A stretch of DNA of 64,000 nucleotides. Source: Diphasiastrum complanatum. Its lineage: Eukaryota; Streptophyta; Lycopodiopsida; Lycopodiales; Lycopodiaceae. The stretch's first letter is position 1; every line of letters starts with the position of its first letter. The translations under genes and the position numbers were made by a program. Under the pieces are notes generated by a model. It was not told the origin of the DNA. It did not search any database and saw only the letters and a program-made list of their open reading frames with translations. This document shows positions 52,609-63,432 of the stretch, piece by piece. The stretch covers positions 62,875,141 to 62,939,140 of the forward strand of contig CM055100.1 of NCBI GenBank assembly GCA_029204225.1, in the 5' to 3' direction.

Positions 52609-53364
52609 ATTCATGCTTTGAAGAGGTGAGGCTGTATACATCGGATAATCTGTGTTTTTGCAGGAACTCGGATTTGGGAGAGAGATTCAAACTCACTAAG
52701 AAACAAGCAATCTGTAAATCATAAGTGGATCAAATCAAGACTGATCTGATCCAACGGAGCTCTGTACGGATAGAGAGCTCACATGTGTGAAATCAGCCCT
52801 CATTAATGAGTGCTACTTCTCAAGGAATGATCCAAATTTGATGTTCTATAGCTTGTTGGATAGGTATTGAAGAGTAGAATGTGTTGCTCGAGTTTCTAAA
52901 CCAATTTGATTTGTTTTAGGAGATTTTTAGGCAATCAGAGAGTTTGAGAGGGTACTCAACTCGTTGGATATGCCGAAGTGAGCACACATCTGTCTTTTTC
53001 ACCAATTTCATCATTTTTCACTGTCAATCAGGTAGAATTGGACAGAAGTGAGTGTTTTGGGGTCTTAGACTTTTCATTTCACACATATTACTATGTTTGA
53101 GTTGAAAGTAAGTTCCTAGAGAGTTTATCAGTACTTTAAAACTCCTGGGAGAGATAGACTTCTCGCTTGCATGTGCTTCTTCTTTGTGACAGAAGCAAGA
53201 TCCAAATCCAAGATAGATTGATTTTCTGTGTTGAAAATTTGTTCTCACATCTGTTGCTAGATTTCATAGGTTGGATCAACATCTGTGTTAGATCCTAGAT
53301 TGAGATAGCAAGCAACATCCTTTCAACTCCATTTTTATCATTACTAGAATTTCTCATAGAGAAG
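52609..53364 (+). other. 5' leader of plus-strand copia
   Basis: Non-coding sequence between the PBS and the gag start; no internal repeat seen. Confidence 0.6.
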
Positions 53365-53970
53365 ATGTCTTCATCTGGTTCACATTTCTTGGAGCACAGT
53401 GAGAGATTAACATCTTCCAAGTATGCAATGTGGAAGATCATAATGGAATCATTATTGATTCTACAAGATGTAATGGATATTGTGAGTGGAGCTGAAGAAG
53501 AACCTGCTGCATCTAATGAAGCTGCAACATTTCACAAAAGAACCATAATAGCCCTATGAAATCAAGAATACTTCTAGATTGCTTACACTTAGAAACCAAA
53601 TCTTTCTAAGTTATCAGAGAGTAGATGAGAGTTCTTCATCATATGTCATGAGAGTTAAGAGTCTTCATCAAGAGTCAGTTGGTATTGGTGATGCTCTTAA
53701 GAACAGTAAACTTGTTCAAGTAGTCCTAAATGGACTTAGAGATGAGTATGACAATATTGTGCAGACTTATGTTGTCAGGGAGGATCTTCCATCCTTGGAG
53801 ATACTTCAAGATGTTCTCATTGCTGAAGAAAGCAGGCAAGAGAACAAGATGTTGAGGATCAACAGACATTCATTGAAAGATGGTGGACATGACAAAGCAC
53901 TCTTCATCAGAGACAAGTCAAGAGGCAAGGGCAGAAGGACAACAACACTTCAAGAAGGATAAAGCCAAAG
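53365..53970 (+). pseudogene. Ty1/copia gag
   Basis: Starts MSSSGSHFLEHSERLTSSKY then AMWKIIMESLLILQDVMDIV, the copia N-terminal gag domain. After a break at 53559 the frame from 53579 gives the UBN2-type part (MRVKSLHQESVGIGDALKNS, VVLNGLRDEYDNIV, LPSLEILQDVLIAEE). A segment between the two domains is missing (normally about 40 residues with W-L---F). Shifts near 53560 and 53960 inactivate it. Confidence 0.88.
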
Positions 53971-54412
53971 AAGGTGGTGAGGATCAATCCTCACAAGCTG
54001 CAACATCCAATGGCAAAAAGAAGTTGTCAAAGATCAAGTGTTTTTTTTGTGGCAAGAAAAGACACTATGCATCAAATTGTTTCAAGAAGAAGAACCAATC
54101 TAAGCAAGCTAACCTTACTAATGAGGATGAATGTGAGGGTGTTGAGAGTGAAAGAGAGGATTCATTAATGATGTCTACTTTTTCATCTTTTCTTTTTAAG
54201 AATGAAAAAGTCTGGTGGATAGATAGTGGGGCTAGTTCCCATATGTCTAGTTCTAGGAACTCTTTCACTAATCTCATGCCATATCTAGGTGCAAAATATC
54301 AATCTATATTGCTAATGATGTAGAGTGGAGGATTGAAGGAATAGGTAGTATTCCACTGCATGCAACATCATCAAAATCTTTTTGCTTACATGATGTACTG
54401 TATGTACCTAAA
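53880..54412 (+). pseudogene. Copia zinc knuckle and retropepsin
   Basis: The frame 53880-54323 has CFFCGKKRHYASNC (canonical spacing) near 54040 and the protease site WWIDSGASSHMSS near 54213-54250. It is acidic between them. A shift near 54300 separates it from the continuing protease (IEGIGSIPLHATSSKSFCLH region) read in another frame to about 54410. Confidence 0.88.
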
Positions 54413-55720
54413 TTGACTAAGAATCTCATTAGTGTAGGACAGTTGTTTGATAGTGGATTGGATGTCAAGTTTCAAGTTGACAATTGTATAATCTCAAGAG
54501 AAAATGAGGTTATTGCTAGAGGATCTAGAATTGGTAGATTGTACAAGCTAGATTCTAGGGAGAGTGCTAATATTTCAAATATTGCTTATGAGACCAAGGT
54601 CCTTCAGGAGGATCTGTGGCATAAGAGATTGGGACATCCCAATTTCAAAGCCATGCAGTCTACGATCAAGGAAGGAAAAGTTGTTGGACTACCAAAGACA
54701 TTGTCAAAGGAGCTTCTACCTTGTGAAGCTTGTGTGTTGGCAAAATCACACAGAAGGCCTTTTCCTAGATCAAGTATCAAGACAAAGCAACCATTTGAAC
54801 TTGTGCACTATGATGTTCATTTCTCATCAACTAAGAGCAAAGGATGAGCAAATTGCTTTGTATCTTTTGTAGATGATTATACAAGATATTCTTGGATCTA
54901 TATGTTGTCTTCTAAAGCCATGGTCTATGATGTTTTTCTTACTTTCAAAGCTTATGTAGAAAGACAGTTTCCTTTCAGATTGAAAGCTTCGAGAAGTGAT
55001 AGTGGAGGAGAATACACCTCCAATAAGTTTAAAGACTTTTGTGAGAGAGAGGGTATTCAAAGAGAGTTTTCTTGTTCATATACTCCTCAGCAAAATGGAG
55101 TTGCTGAGAGAAAAAAATAGAACTTTGTGTGAATGTGCAAAAGCCATTAGGCTAGAAGCTTCTCTGCCTAAAGAATTTTGGGGAAACTATTTTTGTAATA
55201 GGCTTCCAAATCTTGCAATAGGAGGAAAGACACCATTTGAGATGTTGTATAAGAAAAAGCCTAAGGTAGATCATCTTAGGATTTTTGGCTGTGTATGCTT
55301 TGTGCATGTGCCTCTAGAAACTAGGAAGAAGGAAGATCCTAGTGCAGTAAAATGAATTTTTGTAGGATATCCATCTACCAAAAAAGCATACAAAGTTTAT
55401 TTACCCTCTACTGACAAGAATGTTGTTAGTAGAGATGTGATCTGCCATGAAGATCAGAAGTTTAACTTGGATGATGCACAAATCAAGGAGACTCATGCAA
55501 GATCTACAATCATCAATCTTGATGCTTCTCAAGAAGAGGTGAGGACGAGGCTTGAGGAGGAGCAAATTCAAGCTACCACATCCAGAAGATCTACAAGAGC
55601 AAGCTTTGAGCCAAGGAGGCTCACATATGATGAAGAAGGAAGGCAAGTGGAAGGTGAAACTTCCTATCATACTCTCTCCAAGAAGCTCTTCAATCCAAGG
55701 AGTGGGTTGAAGCAATGACC
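54413..55720 (+). pseudogene. Ty1/copia pre-integrase and integrase
   Basis: NLISVGQLFDSGLDVKF and DLWHKRLGHPNFKAMQS give the pre-integrase domain; PCEACVLAKSHRRPF gives the zinc-finger end. The core keeps the first Asp (HYDVHF), the second (SRSDSGGEYTS) and the Glu region (YTPQQNGVAERKK). A stop at about 54847 and shifts at about 55115 break the frame. The C-terminal part continues at 54996-55355 (KTPFEMLYKKKPKVDHLRIF) and a linker at 55437-55718. The DDE residues are all visible, unlike in the other copia copies here. Confidence 0.9.
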
Positions 55721-55970
55721 CAAGAGTTTGAAGCCTTGATGTCAAACAACACATGAGAGCTTGTGGAGCCACCAAACAACATGCATGTGATTGGATGTAA
55801 GTGGGTATTCAGAATCAAGTATAATCATGATGGATCTATCAATAAGTATAAAGCAAGACTCTGTGCCAAAGGCTACTCATAGATCAAAGGTCTTGACTAT
55901 GAAGACACCTTTGCACAAGTTGCAAAGATGGTAACAATTCGAATACTCATATCTCTTGCATGATTTCACA
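55721..55970 (+). pseudogene. Copia RT start, truncated
   Basis: MTQEFEALMSNNT, a stop, [40 protein letters not shown], another stop and DYEDTFAQVAKMVTIRILIS are the first RT blocks. The sequence leaves the copia pattern after LISLA. The RT active site and RNase H are missing. Confidence 0.88.
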
Positions 55971-57116
55971 AATGGAGTATGTTCCAGCGATGATTAGAAG
56001 TTAATTGGATATATAAACAGTGTGAAGAGAATTTACCAAGAACTGTTTATTTTGATCTATATTGCTTATAAGTCACATGATTAGTGAGTCATTTGGATTC
56101 ATTTATGAGATCTGTGTATAGAATATAAAAGATTCTCGATATAGAATATTTCTTGAAGGAGAAATATCCTTAGTTATTGACTATATCCCAATGAGCTCAT
56201 ATACATATATTGGATGACAAAGTCTAACTAATATCAAGGATAACCACTCAATTCAGTTGGAATTCAGCAGAACTTTATAATCTCTAGATGTGGTTCTAGG
56301 TGATTGTATAAAGTTTATATTTGTTAAAGACAAATGTTATATTGGTCTTTAATCACTAGATTGATTGTAGAATTTGGAACTCATAATCTGGTTAAGAATC
56401 GAAGTGGAAGAATATTATTGGAATCCAGTAATTTTCCTTGTGGAAAAGATGTCAGAATGTTTCTTATATTTCCTGAGTGGTATGTTGTGCATATACTCCA
56501 GTATCTCTAAATGATTAATTATGGGTCTAGAATCTGATAGATTATGATTGACGAATCATAAGATTCTAAATATTTATGATTGACGGATCATAAATTGATA
56601 CTTAAAGGTCATTAGATGATTATATGGAAATATGATGATTCTTAAGATGATGAGTAATTCTTGATCAATTGGTGGAGTTAAAATTAGAGTTGTTATTTGA
56701 ACTCTAAATTTGTGTACAAACTTGAGATTGTTTGGATCTCACAGGCATTTTCATTAAGTAATTGTTTACTTATGAGGAATTTGCTTACCTTTACAGATTG
56801 TAGTCTAGGAATGCTTGTGTACTATTTTTCAGCCTAAAATCTCCGGTTAATTAGGAGTAGTTAAGTCTATCAAGATTGAATGGTTGCTATTTTCTGGTAT
56901 ATGATGCTAGGGATAGAGCACTTATCTCAAGAGAATATCTAGGGTACTCATGACTGAGTTGAAGTCATTTTTATCTTGATGGATCTCCTAAGAGATTTTG
57001 GTAGGATGAGTTTTGTACCAAAAAGCATTTATGACAGGTCTACAAGTAATTTGTGGATAGTCTTGGACTATAATTGATTTGGATCTTTAACTTTTGAATA
57101 TTGATTTCCAATATAA
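55971..57116. other. AT-rich spacer with a duplicated hairpin
   Basis: No coding feature. A 24-bp motif TTATGATTGACG(A/G)ATCATAA occurs at 56542 and 56574; each copy is a 7-bp inverted repeat around a 6-bp loop. This stretch probably belongs to the gypsy whose 3' end follows. Confidence 0.5.
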
Positions 57117-57665
57117 GGTGAGGACTCACCCATTGATTCATGTAAATTGAGGTACATGAAGGTGATGTTAATAGATTGAAGACAATCAAACCCAATAGGA
57201 AAATTTATCTTTTAGTGTACTTCTAAAAGGTCAATATAGTATTTCAGTGTAGAGACAGATAACTTGAGAATTATCCCATCTCTAAATACTTATTTGATAT
57301 TGAAGTCAGACTAAAGATTGATTTTCAGGGTAATTGTGAAAGTTAAATGATTGATTTGTTAGCTTTTAAACTTAATCTTCAGGTTTGGTCAACTGCTCAT
57401 CCAATGTATCATGTAAATTTAGTTCATATGATGATGACAGTTTGATGTATTGAAGATTTTGCCCATTTGGAAGATTTATCGCTCAATGTACCTTTGGACC
57501 CTGAATGAGTACTCAGGATCAGAGACAAACAATTGAGAAATTGTTTTATCTCTGTGTGCTTGCTTAGGTTGGTTGGTCAAATTGAGGATAATGATTCATG
57601 GGAAGAGTTAAAAGCATACAAATTGGGTTTTCCCTAGTTACTCGTTCTGAGGACATAATTGGTTT
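57117..57665 (+). pseudogene. Gypsy integrase C-terminus/chromodomain, internally duplicated
   Basis: The later copy reads KLNLQVWSTAHPMYHVNLVH, then LEDLSLNVPLDPE, then QIEDNDSWEELKAYKLGFP, the terminal integrase and chromodomain of a gypsy (HPVFHVSLL, D-SWE-). An earlier, more decayed copy of the same region lies at about 57117-57305 versus 57383-57573 for the better one, an offset of about 266 bp. Frames are broken in both. Confidence 0.75.
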
Positions 57666-57678
57666 AAGGGGGGAAGAA
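57666..57678 (+). other. Polypurine tract
   Basis: AAGGGGGGAAGAA directly before an LTR start TGTTACGTCC. Confidence 0.75.
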
Positions 57679-58200
57679 TGTTACGTCCATGTCCTGTATA
57701 AGGGAATCAGAATAATTCTTGACATGGATAGCCGATCACTCCAGGTGTATATGGTTATTGGTTATGCCTCGTCAATCCGGGCTTGGCCTGTAAAGTAATT
57801 AATAATCATATGAGGGCCCAAATCTATAATTGGACATAGGAGCACATGCATAGTGAATGACTGCTTTAATGCAAGAATAGGAGGTTAATAGCTCAACATA
57901 GGTTGCATGGGGATCCTAGAGAGAATATTCTCTCTCTCATGAGGAGAATATGTCCATTGGAAACTCGCCCATCCTCCTATTGGAAATTCAATTTCTTGAG
58001 CCTGTTTCTCCTCCTCTCTCTTAGGTTCTTCACCATGGCTTGGGGGCTAGGTCCAGGAGGCAACTCCAAGAGGGATCTAGGTTTGGATGAGTGATTTTGC
58101 TCCACAGGTGTCCTTTTGGTTGTTTTGCAACATGATCTAGTCAGATCTTCATTTGGTGATTCTTACAATGAGACATGTTAACAATAATACAAATCTGATG
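57679..58200 (+). repeat. 3' LTR of gypsy (right end uncertain)
   Basis: Starts TGTTACGTCC after the polypurine tract, contains TCTCTCTC-type and CTCCTCTC pyrimidine runs near 57930-58020. No second copy is present to fix the end. Confidence 0.55.
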
Positions 58201-59862
58201 GGGGAAGGGAGTATGGAGAACGCAAATGGAGAAGAAAGCAGGAATATTTGCAGAACAGCTCTCCCGCTATAATGGGCTGCTAGATGTAGAAATAGTCTAA
58301 TAGATTGTTAATGCTAAGTGTAGTCATAGCTCAAATGTTCTGTTGCCCAACATGATCTTATAAATTAATTCATACTCACAAAAACCAAAATGAGTACAGT
58401 CCACCGAAGAGATTAGAAATGGTTTGTGTGTGGTATTACTGAAAAATGGATTTAGTTAGAAGTTTAGTTCTGAAGTAGATTAAAAGAGCAGTATGATAGC
58501 GGAAGTTCCTCAACCGTCAAAGACAACCATCGTCTGATCAGAAACTAAGGAGTCGTAGACGTCCGTGTTCTGATCAAAGCGAGTGAGCAAATGTTATCAG
58601 ACAACAATGAAGTGCATTCAAATCACAACAAGCATTCATCTACATTGTACACAGATAGAAAAGCGTGTTGATGTGATATTACACCGAAGTACAACAAAAT
58701 AGCAGTTACAACCAAATTACGGCGTAACTGGGAGGTTCAAAATCATTCATCTCATGGACGGAGCATCACATAGAGTGTGCCTGGATGATCCATTTGTAGA
58801 ATTCATCCATGTATTGATTACAGTAAATATTTGTCACTTAATTAGGTACTCCATTGTACTTGGAAGTATGTGACAACTATACATAATATATACGGTCAAC
58901 TAATCAGGGAATGTTGACGCGTACGAGGACTTTGCAAATTCTCCCACTTCTCATATTACGTGAAATGGCTATCTCTCACTTCGCAAATTCTAGGAAGTGC
59001 CTGGAACGTTCCTCGTTAAAAATAGGCGATTGTCGGATTTTAGTCGTTCTTCAAATAGTTTGGCTGTCTAAGTTGTGTTTCTTGTAGGTATCAGATGAGT
59101 AAACGTAGAACCAAAGTTGGTTTCACTTGACCCTAGATAAACAATCAACAATCGTGTAGGAAGAATCTTGAAATAGAAATTAGTCATTCACCAAGGAGAC
59201 AACTATGTACTTAATTTCCAACAACAGCATGGCTGTCTTAGATGTCTAATTGTTCGCATTCTCTATGGTTGTCAAACTATGTCATATAGATTTTCTTTGA
59301 TTGGGGTGACGGCCTCTATTCCGCTGCGGCCTATCAGACCACCCTTTGTGTGTGTCAGTTCATCATCTTCCCCAACAATTCAGAGCTAAAGAAAAACACC
59401 TTTCATATAAGGAGCAAAAGACTCAACTTTGTACAAAATCCAATGGGACCATCTAGATGCCATGTTGTAGTTGATTTGCAAGGGAGGGCGATGCATGATA
59501 CCACAAATAATAACATGGAGGAATCAAATTGGTCGAAAACATCAGTTGACCTTACAATATAGTCCACAAAATGAACTACAAAATGTATACTCTATAGGAT
59601 ACTTGAGAATAACATGAGTAATGTATGAAACAAGAAAGAGGTACCATAAGTTAAACCACGAAAGAAACAAAAATAGGAATCTTGTAGACAACAAATTCAA
59701 CTAAACATTGACTAGTTGCAGAAAAATGTTGTTATCATGCTTGTGTTGTTAGACATTGAAAGTCCTTTCAAAACTTATACGCAGGTTGTCACAAATAGTG
59801 GGACTAGTTCATCAAGAAGGAAATTCCTACCATGCTAATGCATAATCGAACACTCCACTGCT
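58201..59862. other. Long spacer, no supported feature
   Basis: No coding domain recognised. A 70-codon frame at 59350 is unremarkable. Confidence 0.45.
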
Positions 59863-60020
59863 GCTCCATTGACACACTGGAAGCTTTGTGCTCCTTAGTT
59901 AGGTTTGACCTAACATTGTACATTTAGGTATTAAATATGTTGCTCCATTGACACATTGGAAGCTTTGTGCTCCTTAGTTAGGTTTGACCTAACATTGTAC
60001 ATTTAGGTATTAAATATGTT
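59863..60020. repeat. 79-bp tandem duplication
   Basis: Two adjacent copies (59863-59941, 59942-60020) differ at about one base (GACACACTGG versus GACACATTGG). Each includes the perfect inverted repeat GTTAGGT-TTG-ACCTAAC. The low divergence points to a recent event. Confidence 0.95.
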
Positions 60021-61020
60021 GGAATATCATAAGTGATATGCTATGCATAGGGTTAAAAAAAAACTTATACATATGGGCAAATACTGAAGGAACAATATGT
60101 ACATTAGGTTTTAAAACATTGATCTTATTTGTAAGTACACAAATGAAAATGATTTGAAAAAACAAATTGTTTATTTGCATATGCAGAAAAAAATATAGCC
60201 ATAAAACACATGCAATCCTTAATTATGTATATGTTTTTATCAAAAGCCACGTCTTATATTATGTTGACTAGGCAAGAACATTGTTTGTCAATTGCTTGAT
60301 CCATTGTTCTACCGTAGAGTGGTTACTTGTGCAAACATTTGTGTTTGACCTTTTTCTAGAAATTGGAAACCTTGAACTAGATAATCTCACCAACAGAAAT
60401 AGAGAACTATGAATTGCATTTACCAAGACTAAAACTTGGCTTTTTTCTTACTCTAAAAACTTGTCACATGTTTTTGTCCATTCCATGTGCTTTTATTATA
60501 TATTAAGAAAATGTACAAAACTTTATGGTTGTAGTTCGGCTGGAATCATTTGATGTTGACCATGAGAAGCTATGTCATGTATATGTTTAGTCCATGTTGT
60601 AGGCAACTACATAAGTAGGCTTCACTACTAAAGCCACAAGAAGGGACGACTCTCCTATTGTGGCTTTACTAGAGGAGCTGACTTGACTAGTTGCTAAATC
60701 GTGTTAAAAAAGAGAGTTGCTTTACCGAATAATAGTTATAAGATTGAGCAACTTCATGGATGTCCTCACCCCACGACCCCTCAAAATTGGTGAAGTCAAC
60801 AAGCTCCCTTGTCGTTTATTAGTAGAGAAGCCTACATGTGTAGTTGTTAAATTAGGCTAGAAAAAGAGAGCAATATCACTCCTCAAAAAACTAAATGTGA
60901 TAAGGTTTGGCATTGCACAAATGGGCCCCCAATTGATGGCATATGTGGGGGAGCTTGTTTCACTTACAACCACGAAAAAACTACTTCTTGTTTTTGCACT
61001 AAACGATAGGCTTCGTCTTG
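60021..61020. other. AT-rich spacer, no supported feature
   Basis: No gene or structured repeat seen. Confidence 0.45.
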
Positions 61021-61048
61021 GCCCACCCCACCCCACCCCACCCCACCC
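61021..61048. repeat. (CCCCA)n pentanucleotide repeat
   Basis: Five CCCAC/CCCCA units in a row. G-rich on the minus strand. Confidence 0.93.
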
Positions 61049-61632
61049 ATGTTTATTGTAGGTGGGTGGAGGGTGAAAGAAGAGGAGATGGTAGAAGATG
61101 TAGTGTTGCCCCCTCATTCCAACCGGGTGGAAGTGAAATAAGGGCAGAGGCTTGCCATTGAGGCACACACATCCTATTTTGGGAGAAAATTCACTCTGTT
61201 ATACAAAACAATTTCTTCAATCAAAGAGTGCAAACAAGTGATCAAAGAGGCCTTGCATGTGTCTCCAAAGTCTCTTTGACTTGCATGCAAGAAATAGGAT
61301 TTTGTTTCAATAAGATACTGTATGCAAGAGGCCATATACCACAATCAAAATTGAAACATCACCATAAAAGATATTCATTTTCTAGTAAGATTCGTCTTCA
61401 TAGATAGTCCATATCATGCTTTTGAAAAGGCATGCAATTAAATTTTGAATTCTTCAAAAGCACGTTCTATGATAAATTAAAGAGGAATGTAGAAACTTTG
61501 GCTTTCTATGAAGTTTGACTTGCTCATTCAACTTTCAACTTGGAAGATAAAACTTTAGAAATGAACGTTAAATAAAATCTGATAGATTTTATTGCCTTTG
61601 AACGTTAAATAGGCCTTTGAATGGCACTACAC

Positions 61633-61634
<2 letters not shown>

Positions 61635-61682
<48 letters not shown>
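61635..61682. repeat. (GA)n microsatellite
   Basis: About 24 GA units. Confidence 0.97.
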
Positions 61683-61686
<4 letters not shown>

Positions 61687-61814
61687 CTCCCATAAAGGAA
61701 CTCATAAAAAAGAAAAAAAATTCACTACACTAAAATTGTATTTATTTTCAAAGTTGAAGTAATGGTCAAACATAAAAATAAAAAATGAATGAAACAATTG
61801 GGATAGCCAAGTAC

Positions 61815-62015
61815 GGTTCTACTTAAGGAGTGCACCTCAAGGGCACCTGCACTGATGACGCCACTCCATCCAATGGTGATGAATGGGGCTAAGGGAGATT
61901 TTTTTTTTTCCTCCCCTTGGATGGTGTGGGACCTGTGCAGCAGATGCATTGAAGGTGCATCTAGGCACTTAGATGCATTGAAGGTGCATCTAGGGTGCAC
62001 TACTTAATGAGAGCC
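61815..62015. mobile_element. 201-bp MULE-like MITE
   Basis: The ends are inverted repeats: GGTTCTACTTAAGGAGTGCACC on the left (broken by four mismatches) pairs with the complement of the right end GGTGCACTACTTAATGAGAGCC. They are flanked by GCCAAGTAC (61806-61814) and GCCGAGTAC (62016-62024), a 9-bp target duplication with one mismatch. Nine-base duplications are typical of Mutator-like elements. Inside, AGATGCATTGAAGGTGCATC is tandemly repeated with a 29-bp period (61942-61999), each unit itself a small hairpin. Non-coding. Confidence 0.75.
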
Positions 62016-62024
62016 GCCGAGTAC

Positions 62025-62939
62025 AACTTAATACTAGGTAGGTCCATAGAAGTGCTCGGGAAAATCGGCAAAGTATAGGTATGGAACATGCAAGTTTTCT
62101 CAAAAATCGATATCATATAATATTTGATGGTTTTTAGAAAAAAGGAGAAGCTCTATAAAGTGCAATAAAACTCAAAAAAGATTTATTGGGTCCTTAGATT
62201 AGTGCAATGGTACTGGGTAGTCGTACTTACGTAACATTTGGCATTTGCAAGGTGCAATGCTATATCTTTCACATAAAAAAATTCACAAGGATTTGACATA
62301 TAGTGAAAAGCGCCAAGAATCTAAATTTTCTAGATGTTAAATGTCCAATCTTTTTATTACCATGGATATCTTACTTGTCCATTACGAGTTGAGGTTGATC
62401 ATCTATTGAATGGATCTTCCCACTGTCCGCACGACATGTGTTGGTCTATTGCTTAAGTTGCTTAAGAGATGGGCTCGCCCACCCATGTTTGATTCTATGT
62501 GATGCCACGAGTTGATCGTACCAAGAAGCGTTGGTTGACTCGACGTTAGGGGATTTTGTTTGTGGTTCATAGACACTATATTCACATTCTTTCATTTCTT
62601 CCAAAATACATATAAAAAAAATATTACAAAATTTTGAAGTACAAGTTACAGTTTTGATGCGAGAGCTTTACGCTCAAGAGGCCTTACGTGTGGATGGGTG
62701 CTTGGGGTTAGTAGGCATGAGCATCACGCCCATGACGACCTTACCTTTGAGCGGGAGCTCGAGGGCAGGCCCGAAGGAGTGTAAAGCCCCTAAGAGCAAG
62801 GTGGTAACTTTTGGCCTTTGGGTGACAACTTTTTATTTATATGTCTTAGGGAAACATGAACCCGGGTCCCAGCATATCAAGATGAAGAGTTGAAAGGCCA
62901 TCGAAAGAGTTTTACCCTTCATCTTCATCCTTGAACTTG
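62025..62939. other. Spacer upstream of the kinase gene
   Basis: No coding feature supported. It shifts from AT-rich to more balanced base composition near 62650. Confidence 0.45.
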
Positions 62940-63432
62940 AAAAGAAGGTACGCCCACCCACGCCCTTCAAAGTCCACGCGCCTCCCTTTCTTTCTACAGC
63001 CCCCCTCTCTCTTTCTCTCTCTCTCTCCCGCGCGTGAGACCGTCTTTCCGCCATCGCCAGCGATCGTAGGCGAGAGAGCAGGAGCGGGAGCGAGGGCTTG
63101 GGCGGGGGCGGGTTGGACTGGGAGCGGGAAGGGGCTTTTATATTCTATCACATCACTGTACAGTGTATTGTGCGATCGTTCATAAGAAGCAGCGGGTGAT
63201 AATTTCGTAAGCGGAAGGAACATTTGGGGTGGCGAGGGATGATCGTTCACTGCATTTGATTTGGTAGGGTTTGGGAGTGGCGGATGCAAAGGATTGGTTG
63301 AATCGCCTAGTCACAATGACTGCAGCAACAGGCGGAAGGGATGATACATGAAAGCTTCTGAAAGGCATCTACTAGAATTTGCAAGCGGTTCTATTCTGCC
63401 TTGTCCCAAGGATCATAGCCCTCGCCGCTGCG
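62940..63432 (+). promoter_or_regulatory. GC-rich promoter/5' leader of SHAGGY-like kinase gene
   Basis: Base composition rises sharply here, unlike any transposon in the window. A CT-rich tract (63003-63030) is followed by GGGAGCG/GGCGGGGGCGGG boxes (63080-63140). Such CT-rich, GC-rich stretches are common in plant gene leaders. No TATA box at a fixed spacing could be picked and a 5' UTR intron cannot be excluded. Confidence 0.5.

Noticed and set aside
58970-59010. Heat-shock element (GGAACGTTCC) as a host promoter
   Set aside because: The short match has no gene downstream within reach, so function cannot be supported.
61021-61048. G-quadruplex from the CCCCA repeat
   Set aside because: Runs of four G separated by one base on the minus strand could fold, but the tract is a plain simple repeat without gene context, so no claim is made.
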